Below are positions 1 to 4,771 of a stretch of 10,051 nucleotides of DNA, piece by piece. Source of the stretch: MWCR01 sp041665165 (lineage in GTDB: Bacteria > Patescibacteriota > Patescibacteriia > 2-12-FULL-60-25); assembly GCA_041665165.1 (NCBI GenBank), contig JBAYJJ010000044.1, forward strand, positions 1 to 10,051, written 5' to 3'. The notes beneath the pieces are model-generated. The model had not been told where the DNA came from and searched no databases. It was given only the letters and a program-made list of their open reading frames with translations. The translations under genes and the position numbers were made by a program. Each line of letters begins with the position of its first letter. The first letter of the stretch is position 1.

Positions 1-36
1 ACTCTGTGTGAAACATGAAAAGTTCAATCTGTTCAT
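1..36 (-). CDS. Start of a minus-strand gene, cut by the window edge
   Basis: Only the first 12 codons are inside the window (MNRLNFSCFTQS), so no product can be named. The call rests on the start signals. On the minus strand a full Shine-Dalgarno AAGGAGG (complement of 44-50) sits 7 nt before the ATG (complement of 34-36), and a plausible promoter lies just upstream. The reading frame stays open to the edge. It is divergent from folD and shares a regulatory region with it. The strong SD contrasts with folD, which has none. Confidence 0.5.
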   Translation of the reverse strand, partial: MNRLNFSCFTQS

Positions 37-57
37 CACCTATCCTCCTTGGCCAGC

Positions 58-86
58 ATCTAAGCAGTTTTTTGCGAAAAAGTCAA
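58..86 (-). promoter_or_regulatory. Promoter of the left-edge minus-strand gene
   Basis: On the minus strand, TTGACT (complement of 81-86, 5/6 to the -35 consensus) is followed by a 17-bp spacer and TTAGAT (complement of 58-63). A TG one base upstream of that hexamer gives an extended -10, which compensates for its weak match. The predicted start is about 10-15 nt before the SD. A TGAGTTAG box ends 6 bp upstream of the -35. Confidence 0.5.
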
Positions 87-92
87 GGCGAG

Positions 93-132
93 CTAACTCA
101 CCTGCGCACAAGGCCTAACTCACCTGCTCACA
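93..132. repeat. Tandem 18-bp direct repeat, 22-bp period, beside a promoter
   Basis: CTAACTCACCTGCGCACA (93-110) and CTAACTCACCTGCTCACA (115-132) differ at one base and are separated by 4 nt. Read on the minus strand they place TGTGNGCAGGTGAGTTAG twice, two helical turns apart, with the inner copy 6 bp from the -35 of the minus-strand promoter. This geometry suits a dimeric or tandem-bound transcription factor. A third TGAGTTAG, on the plus strand at 266-273, lies at the same distance from the folD -35. Confidence 0.5.
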
Positions 133-142
133 TTCGTTCGCC

Positions 143-260
143 GCCCTCTCTTGCATCAAGAGAGGGCTGGTATCACTAGTTAATTAAAGTCCTTCCCTTG
201 CGGTAAGGGAAGGACAGGCTTGTCGTCCACGGCTAAAAGCAGCGAAGTGGGACGACGAGC
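143..260. repeat. Intergenic hairpin element, copy A
   Basis: Three inverted repeats follow each other. The first has 10-bp arms 143-152/158-167 (GCCCTCTCTT, loop GCATC). The second has perfect 11-bp arms 189-199/205-215 (GTCCTTCCCTT, loop GCGGT). The third has 12-bp arms 217-228/249-260 with one G-U-type mismatch. The 21-nt linker between the first two ends in TTAAA, and TTAAAGTC (184-191) is identical to the linker end in the copy at 6999-7151. GCAGCGAAG (239-247) resembles the GAARCGAAG tail of the other copies. No T-run follows any of the stems, so they are not ordinary terminators. Confidence 0.5.
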
Positions 261-265
261 CAGGA

Positions 266-308
266 TGAGTTAGGTCCCGTAGACAAAACCCGCAATTTCC
301 AGTACAAT
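266..308 (+). promoter_or_regulatory. folD promoter with upstream TGAGTTAG box
   Basis: TAGACA (280-285, 5/6), a 17-bp spacer and TACAAT (303-308, 5/6) make a good sigma-70-type promoter. Only 6 nt separate the -10 from the folD ATG at 315, so transcription would begin at or next to the A of ATG and the message would be leaderless; no SD is present. TGAGTTAG (266-273) ends 6 bp before the -35. An inverted repeat CCGCAATT-N8-AATTGCGG (290-297/306-313) covers the spacer, the -10 and the start, and could be a repressor operator. Confidence 0.6.
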
Positions 309-314
309 TGCGGC

Positions 315-1136
315 ATGCAAAGGATACCAGGCAAAGAAATAGCTGAAGAAATATTAGATGGTTTGAAGAAGGAAATCGCGTCAAAAAATCTACATCCCAG
401 ATTGGGCGTGCTTTTGGTGGGCAAAGACCCGGCGTCTGACCTGTATGTCACGCTCAAGCAAAAATCAGCGCAGAGGATCGGCATTCGCACTGACATCAAA
501 AAACTCCCGGCCGAAACAACAGATGAGGAATTACTGAAAATCATCCAGACCTGGAACAAAGACCCGGAAGTCAATGGCATCATTATCCAGCTCCCTTTGC
601 CCGAGGGCCATGACACGGACGCGCTCATCGCGGCCATTGACCCTAAAAAAGATGCTGATGGCTTTCACCCGAAAAATATTGAAGCTTTGCAAAGCGGACA
701 AGCGAAAATTGTTGCGCCATTACACGAAGGCATTTTGCGTTTGATCGCTTCCACCAAAGTCACGCCCAACCACTCCTTGGCCATCATCGTGGCCAACACG
801 CACACGTTCGCTGATCCGCTCAAGCGCATCCTGGAAAAAGCCGGTGCAACTGTGCGCATCATGCTGCCCAAAGAAAAAGACGACAAAGAACTGCGCAAGG
901 CAGACATCATCGTGGTCGCAGTCGGCAAACAAAACTTTTTGAATTCAAACAGCGTCAATGACGGTGCAGTCGTAATCGATGTAGGCACCAACAAACTGCC
1001 AGACGGCCGCGTGCGCGGAGATTTCAACCCCGAAGGCACAGACCATATGCAGGGCTGGTATTCCCCTGTCCCCGGCGGCGTCGGACCCATGACAGTCGCA
1101 ATGCTGATGAAAGGCGTGAGGGAAATGGTGAAGTGA
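315..1136 (+). CDS. folD: Methylenetetrahydrofolate dehydrogenase/cyclohydrolase, divergent
   Basis: FolD is a cytoplasmic enzyme that oxidises 5,10-methylene-THF to methenyl-THF with NAD(P)+ and hydrolyses it to 10-formyl-THF, supplying one-carbon units. The 273 residues are slightly short for the family (about 280-290). Visible hallmarks are Y44-x3-K48 (YVTLK, catalytic Lys), IIQLPLP with Q92, the DPKKDADGFHP segment with D115, and the C-terminal signature PVPGGVGPMT at 251-260. Two normally conserved stretches have changed. The PCTPxG loop reads PLHEG (135-139), and the GRSxxVGxP nucleotide-binding segment reads ANTHTFADP (160-168). Cyclohydrolase residues are thus kept while the cofactor site is unusual. 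The ATG at 315 is set by the promoter directly upstream. A gene on the same strand starts 6 nt after the stop. The family call is secure; full dehydrogenase activity is not. Confidence 0.93.
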   Translation: MQRIPGKEIAEEILDGLKKEIASKNLHPRLGVLLVGKDPASDLYVTLKQKSAQRIGIRTDIKKLPAETTDEELLKIIQTWNKDPEVNGIIIQLPLPEGHDTDALIAAIDPKKDADGFHPKNIEALQSGQAKIVAPLHEGILRLIASTKVTPNHSLAIIVANTHTFADPLKRILEKAGATVRIMLPKEKDDKELRKADIIVVAVGKQNFLNSNSVNDGAVVIDVGTNKLPDGRVRGDFNPEGTDHMQGWYSPVPGGVGPMTVAMLMKGVREMVK

Positions 1137-1142
1137 CCAATT

Positions 1143-1625
1143 ATGCAAAAGGATGCGGTTTTGGATAAGACACGAAAATATCGTTACGTCCTGGAACGGC
1201 AATGGGGAGCCAATAAAAAAAACTTTATAAACTTCGTATTGCTAAATCCTAGCACGGCAAATGAAACAAAAGATGACCCGACGATTTCGGCCTGTATAAA
1301 AATTGCACAAAATTTGGGCTACGATGGCTTGTGGGTTACTAACCTTTTTGCTTTACGGGCCACTAAACCTGCCAACCTAAAAAAATCAACTAAACCAGTG
1401 GGCAAACTGAACGATTGGTATTTAAAGGATTGTGCAAATAAATCAAAAACCCTTATCATTGCATGGGGTAACCACGGCAACTTTCTTAACAGAGATAAAA
1501 CTGTTATCAAAATACTTTCTCAAATTAAAATTTTGAACTGTCTTGAGATAACAAAACTCAATAATCCAAAACATCCACTTTATATCAAAAGACTGACAAA
1601 ACCAATACTTTACACTAAAAGATAA
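1143..1625 (+). CDS. DUF1643 family protein
   Basis: The 160-residue protein matches the DUF1643 pattern along its length. It has an N-terminal RYVLERQW, then FVLLNPSTAN (31-40), DDPTI (44-48), GYDGLWVTNLFALRAT (59-74), IIAWGNHG (105-112) and a C-terminal HPLY (144-147). The family has no assigned biochemical role and is often seen in accessory DNA (family knowledge). The conserved Asn/Asp/Trp/His residues suggest an enzymatic or nucleotide-related site, but that is inference. The ATG lies 6 nt after the folD stop, with a weak GGTGA (1126-1130) upstream, so translation may be coupled to folD. Base composition drops sharply here relative to folD, marking the left end of an AT-rich block. Whether it works with the cassette that starts 76 nt downstream is unknown. 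Confidence 0.82.
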   Translation: MQKDAVLDKTRKYRYVLERQWGANKKNFINFVLLNPSTANETKDDPTISACIKIAQNLGYDGLWVTNLFALRATKPANLKKSTKPVGKLNDWYLKDCANKSKTLIIAWGNHGNFLNRDKTVIKILSQIKILNCLEITKLNNPKHPLYIKRLTKPILYTKR

Positions 1626-1701
1626 TCAAAAAAAATCTGAACAATATCGTTTTCTAGAGAGTGGCTAAATTCTATTAACTAGCTGCAAACGCGAGTCATA
1701 T

Positions 1702-2727
1702 ATGCGAAAACTCGATAAAAGCAAAAAGGCCAGAAGTTTCAGATTAGCACGGGCAAGGTATGCAGCAAAACGACATTCAAAAAAATGGAAAGATCGTAAA
1801 AAAAATAAAAAAGTCATAAACCTAAAATTAAAACTAAAAAAACAAAAACAAAAGAAAAAACCTTTTAAATCCATACCCGCACCAAGAAATTTTTCTTTGA
1901 TCGAGAACACGGATGAAGTGCTCGCATATTTTAAAAAGGTTGAACACGAACTCAAGAATGGAGAAAACGTCATTTTAGATATCTCCGACGTCGATGTCCT
2001 CACACCTGCAACAATCGCATTAATGGTCGCAAGTCTTAATGATCCAGACTTTCACCACGATTCACTAATCCAAGGCAACGCACCTAAGAAACCTGACCTT
2101 TATCAATTATTTACAGAGTCAGGCTTCTATGGTTATGTTAAGACTCATGGAAGGTTCAAGTGCAATAAAAAAAACTTGCTCCATAAAGAAGTGCACCGCA
2201 AAGTCGTACCCGATGTAGCAAAAGATGCTGCGTTAACCGGCATACGGCACGTTTTCGATCGAGACACGCCCTTTGAGCCTCTATATGAAATTCTAGTAGA
2301 ATGTATGTCGAATACCAATAGCCATGCGGACTTATATGAACAAGGCAAATGCAATTGGTGGCTGTATGCATACAGTGAACCTAAAACAAATATTGCCTCC
2401 TATTCCTTTTTAGATTTAGGGGTTGGAATATTCAAAAGCGCGGTTGTACAGAATTATTTAAAAAAACTATTCAAAGGAACCATGATATATAAAAATATTA
2501 ATCTTGTAGATGATCTATTAGCTGGTAAGTTACAGTCTAGGGCCGACATTGATAACGAGATACGCGGTAAAGGCATCCCACAAATTGTGGAGCACTCTAA
2601 ATCTAAAAACTTTAAAACTTTCTTTATCATCGCAAACGATGTTAAAATAAATCTTAAAACAGGAGCAAAAGAGCAGCTTGACCAAGAACTTAAAGGAACC
2701 TTTATGTATTGGGAATTACAAAATTAA
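1702..2727 (+). CDS. STAS-like + GHKL ATPase fusion with a highly basic N-terminus
   Basis: Three parts are visible in 341 residues. Residues 1-57 are extraordinarily basic, with 28 Lys/Arg and only two acidic residues. Residues about 60-150 resemble a STAS domain (VILDISDVDVLTPATIALMV, around 89-108). Residues about 190-341 carry GHKL ATPase motifs: an N-box E200-x3-N204-x3-H208, a G1 box D238-L-G240-V-G242 and a G2 box RGKGIP (288-293). GHKL and STAS domains form partner switches such as SpoIIAB/SpoIIAA and RsbT/RsbS (family knowledge). Here both lie in one chain, and the position of the usual phosphorylated Ser reads T-P-A, so classic Ser phosphorylation seems unlikely. The basic tail suggests binding to nucleic acid, ribosome or acidic lipid. 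The ATG has no strong SD. A DUF4325 gene starts 10 nt after the stop. The substrate and trigger are unknown. Confidence 0.85.
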   Translation: MRKLDKSKKARSFRLARARYAAKRHSKKWKDRKKNKKVINLKLKLKKQKQKKKPFKSIPAPRNFSLIENTDEVLAYFKKVEHELKNGENVILDISDVDVLTPATIALMVASLNDPDFHHDSLIQGNAPKKPDLYQLFTESGFYGYVKTHGRFKCNKKNLLHKEVHRKVVPDVAKDAALTGIRHVFDRDTPFEPLYEILVECMSNTNSHADLYEQGKCNWWLYAYSEPKTNIASYSFLDLGVGIFKSAVVQNYLKKLFKGTMIYKNINLVDDLLAGKLQSRADIDNEIRGKGIPQIVEHSKSKNFKTFFIIANDVKINLKTGAKEQLDQELKGTFMYWELQN

Positions 2728-2737
2728 TTAAATTTAT

Positions 2738-3076
2738 ATGGAAATTAATGACTGGATAAAAATTGCTACTGATTTCTCTGATCACCCAGGAGCGCGATAC
2801 CGAAAGGATGGAGAATGTTCTGGCGAACAATTTCTTGAGGAGCTACTTCTACCTAAATTTGAAAAATCAGTAGAAAAAAACCATATTCTACAAATTGATC
2901 TGAATAAAGTTTATGGTTATCCTTCTTCATTCATCTCAGGATCATTCGGCAAACTTTCTGTATTGAAGGGAGAAGAACTTGTTTTGAAACACATCCAATT
3001 CAAATCTGAAGACAACCCCATAAATTCCGAAAAAATACTAAAAGAGATTAAAAATCCAAAAAGGGGCAAGGTATGA
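2738..3076 (+). CDS. DUF4325 STAS-like protein
   Basis: This small protein (112 residues) matches the STAS-like DUF4325 pattern: GARYRKDG, then SGEQFLEELLLPKFEKS, a strand HILQIDLNKVYGYP, and the diagnostic SSFISGSFGKL. DUF4325 proteins are commonly encoded next to, or fused with, GHKL ATPase domains (family knowledge). The neighbour at 1702-2727 is just such an ATPase, so a direct protein-protein partnership is the natural inference. Its stop overlaps the next start in an ATGA, so the cassette is probably translated as one unit. No transmembrane segment or catalytic motif is visible; it is likely a cytoplasmic regulatory partner. The last 20 or so residues are charged and probably flexible. 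Confidence 0.82.
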   Translation: MEINDWIKIATDFSDHPGARYRKDGECSGEQFLEELLLPKFEKSVEKNHILQIDLNKVYGYPSSFISGSFGKLSVLKGEELVLKHIQFKSEDNPINSEKILKEIKNPKRGKV

Positions 3077-3651
3077 GTTTTAAAAAATATTTTACTTTAG
3101 TAACAATCTCTTTTGCTTTTGGTATATTTTTTGACCGCCTCCTTCAAGACATACCCTATCTGAGTCTTGAAACAAAAATTAGTATTCTGGACCTAGCGAG
3201 TTTATTGATCGCGGTTGCTATCGCCATCATGATTCCTCATTATGTAACTAAGATAATTGAAGATAAGAGAGGCATAAAAACTTTTCTCATCGAAGAATTC
3301 AAGGAGCTTATTGTTATTTTGAAAAATATTAAATCAAAAATAAACGATGCATACGTAATAGGAAAACTAGAAGAAAATGATAAACGTGCTATTGTCTACA
3401 TATTTTTTGAGGCAGAACTGAAGGTGAACTCTATTCGTGAACAACTCGAAATAGCTTTTAAAAACAAAACTCAAAATATTGAAAATGATTTGACTGATTT
3501 TCTTTTTGAATACAATGAATACGTCACCGGCGGAGAGTTAATGAACTCAGATTTCAAAATAGATGAGCGTTTTTATAAAGAGCATAATACCGAGTATTCA
3601 AAAATTGAAACAGGTGTAAAAAACTTAATTCAAAAAGTATATAGGTTTTAA
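3073..3651 (+). CDS. Two-helix membrane protein with cytoplasmic helical domain
   Basis: I do not recognise a named family. The 192 residues begin with two hydrophobic segments, roughly 6-20 and 36-58 (the second with AVAIAIMIPHYV). A long charged, helix-favouring region about 130 residues long follows, with many Lys/Glu and no obvious catalytic motif. By the positive-inside rule (KK at 4-5, KIIEDKRGIK at 60-69) both termini are probably cytoplasmic. The gene overlaps the DUF4325 gene by ATGA, so tight co-translation is expected. As the only membrane component of the STAS/GHKL cassette it is the natural candidate for the output or effector, for example a membrane-perturbing protein or a membrane anchor/sensor. 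This is inference from architecture alone. Confidence 0.75.
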   Translation: MSFKKYFTLVTISFAFGIFFDRLLQDIPYLSLETKISILDLASLLIAVAIAIMIPHYVTKIIEDKRGIKTFLIEEFKELIVILKNIKSKINDAYVIGKLEENDKRAIVYIFFEAELKVNSIREQLEIAFKNKTQNIENDLTDFLFEYNEYVTGGELMNSDFKIDERFYKEHNTEYSKIETGVKNLIQKVYRF

Positions 3652-3707
3652 ATATCTGTAAAATGAATCTTTATTGTATTGAACTTTAGCCTTTAATCGT
3701 ACGTTGT

Positions 3708-3715
3708 TGTATAAT
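3708..3715 (+). promoter_or_regulatory. -10 promoter element of the cupredoxin gene
   Basis: A perfect TATAAT (3710-3715), preceded by TG at 3708-3709, lies 8 nt before the ATG at 3724. A clean -35 is not visible; TTAGCC at 3686-3691 is only a weak match. With the usual start-site distance the mRNA would begin on or within 2 nt of the ATG, so it would be leaderless. No SD is present. It also marks the right boundary of the AT-rich block. Confidence 0.5.
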
Positions 3716-3723
3716 TCCTGCAT

Positions 3724-4188
3724 ATGAAAAAAGCTATTTATTCGATTGCAGCCTTGTCTGCGCTACTACTTTTAACTGGCGCTGGCTGTGGTGCGCCTGC
3801 AACCAACCAGGCTGATACTAATACAGCGCCTGCGGTGACGAATACAATCCCGACTCCTGAGCCCGTGGTGACAAATACCGCGCCGACGCCTGCGCAACCA
3901 AGCCAGCCGGCTGTGCCTGAAAAGCCAGTGACAGCGCCTGTCAAAGTAACAAAGACAATCAACATCCAAAATTTCGCTTTCAATCCAACCTCGCTTACAG
4001 TCAAGAAAGGCACAACCGTCGTCTGGACCAACGATGACCAGGTGCCGCACCAGATCAAATCAGCGACATTCAACTCAAGTACTTTGAGCAATAGCCAAAC
4101 TTTTTCCTTCACTTTTGACACAGTGGGCGCCTTCCCCTATTCCTGTGCCATTCACCCGTCCATGCAAGGCACGATAATCGTTGAATAG
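3724..4188 (+). CDS. Cupredoxin lipoprotein (plastocyanin/amicyanin-like)
   Basis: This is a secreted, membrane-anchored blue-copper protein of 154 residues. An N-terminal signal with KK, a hydrophobic core and TGAGC (18-22) predicts lipidation at C22. A Pro/Thr/Ala-rich linker (about 23-75) contains repeated VTNTxPTP-like units. The cupredoxin domain (about 78-154) has the family features: NFAFNPTSLTVKKGTTVVW, then NDDQVPH. The type-1 copper ligands are H109, C141, H144 and M147. The C-x2-H-x2-M spacing is that of amicyanin. Such proteins carry single electrons outside the cytoplasmic membrane. A small membrane protein begins 1 nt after the stop and is probably co-transcribed. The redox partner is not evident from this gene alone. 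Confidence 0.92.
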   Translation: MKKAIYSIAALSALLLLTGAGCGAPATNQADTNTAPAVTNTIPTPEPVVTNTAPTPAQPSQPAVPEKPVTAPVKVTKTINIQNFAFNPTSLTVKKGTTVVWTNDDQVPHQIKSATFNSSTLSNSQTFSFTFDTVGAFPYSCAIHPSMQGTIIVE

Positions 4189-4189
4189 C

Positions 4190-4414
4190 ATGATCCACAC
4201 TCTTGCGCTGACAACCATCCTGGGATATCCCTTGGTCATGTACGGAGGCATCCTTACTTTGTGCCTTGTGCTTTTTACGGCCACGGTCGGTTATCTGAAT
4301 TTCACTGGCAGGCGCGTGATCCCTTTCAAGTGGCACCCGCGCTTGGCAATCACCACGATTATTGTTGCGCTTTTTCATGGCACGCTCGGCTTATCCATAT
4401 TATTAAACTTTTGA
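4190..4414 (+). CDS. Small membrane protein with His-x13-His helix
   Basis: The 74-residue protein has a long N-terminal hydrophobic stretch (about 5-38, enough for one or two helices) and a second helix (about 50-73). The ATG at 4190, 1 nt after the cupredoxin stop, is preferred over an in-frame TTG at 4181 that would overlap that gene. H49 at the membrane edge of the last helix and H63 within it are separated by 13 residues. This is the spacing of b-type haem ligands on one helix in cytochrome b and ferric-reductase families. If meaningful, a dimer would be needed to complete two haem sites, and the protein could hand electrons to the adjacent cupredoxin. No family is recognised; the haem idea is inference from spacing and context. 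Confidence 0.7.
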   Translation: MIHTLALTTILGYPLVMYGGILTLCLVLFTATVGYLNFTGRRVIPFKWHPRLAITTIIVALFHGTLGLSILLNF

Positions 4415-4420
4415 ATCACT

Positions 4421-4666
4421 ATGCCTAAAGTCCAAAAAAATGACGCTAACGTCAACAAATGCACTTGCGCAAATTGCCCGAGCTACAATGATTGCGCCCG
4501 CGGCAAAACAGAAAAGCTGTATTGCGCAGAACAAGTCGGCAAAAGCGAATGCGCTTATAAAATGAACGGGTGCATCTGCGGGCAATGCCCTGTGCATGCG
4601 GAATTTGACCTTAAGGCTGGGGCTTATTGCATCCACGGCTCAGCAGAGGAAACCGATGGCAAGTAA
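4421..4666 (+). CDS. Cys-rich DUF2769 protein
   Basis: The 81-residue protein is dominated by two related modules, CTCANCPSYNDC (14-25) and CICGQCPVH (51-59), with extra cysteines at YCAE, SECAY and AYCIHG. This is the pattern of DUF2769, a family of unknown function also found in methanogens (family knowledge). The CxCxxCP pairs suggest binding of zinc or an iron-sulfur cluster. There is no signal peptide, so it is probably cytoplasmic. It starts 6 nt after the preceding gene, placing it in the cupredoxin operon. Its last codons lie inside an array of 7-bp repeats that continues into the intergenic region. Confidence 0.82.
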   Translation: MPKVQKNDANVNKCTCANCPSYNDCARGKTEKLYCAEQVGKSECAYKMNGCICGQCPVHAEFDLKAGAYCIHGSAEETDGK

Positions 4667-4770
4667 CAAGTATCAAGTTATCACCGCCTCAGCGAGATCC
4701 CGCCACATATACTTTAATAGCGGCGGGACAAGAGCGCTCTTGTAACTTTTAACTTTAAACTTGAAACTAT
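4661..4770. repeat. Inverted heptanucleotide arrays flanking a hairpin region
   Basis: Three contiguous heptads AAGTAAC, AAGTATC, AAGTTAT (4661-4681) start inside the last codons of the DUF2769 gene. Four heptads TAACTTT, TAACTTT, AAACTTG, AAACTAT (4743-4770) end directly before the ATG at 4772. The two arrays are in opposite orientation and pair imperfectly (15 of 21 positions by hand). Between them lie a TCCCGCC/GGCGGGA hairpin (4698-4704/4722-4728) and a 16-bp palindrome. No T-run follows the stems. It looks like a small cruciform-forming repeat element; its function is unknown. Confidence 0.5.
4728..4743. promoter_or_regulatory. Perfect 16-bp palindrome upstream of the flavoprotein gene
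   Basis: ACAAGAGCGCTCTTGT is fully self-complementary with no spacer and lies 28 bp before the ATG at 4772. It could be an operator for a dimeric regulator, or the second stem of the surrounding hairpin element. No confident -10/-35 pair is visible around it. Confidence 0.4.
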
Positions 4771-4771
4771 T

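Noticed and set aside
93..132. Possible CRISPR repeat-spacer pair
   Set aside because: Only two 18-bp units with a 4-nt gap, and no cas genes; the promoter position explains them better.
4181..4189. TTG start for the small His-x13-His membrane protein
   Set aside because: It would overlap the cupredoxin end; the ATG at 4190 directly after that stop is simpler.
4391..4399. DnaA-box-like TTATCCATA
   Set aside because: One mismatch and located in the last codons of a coding region, with no partner sites.
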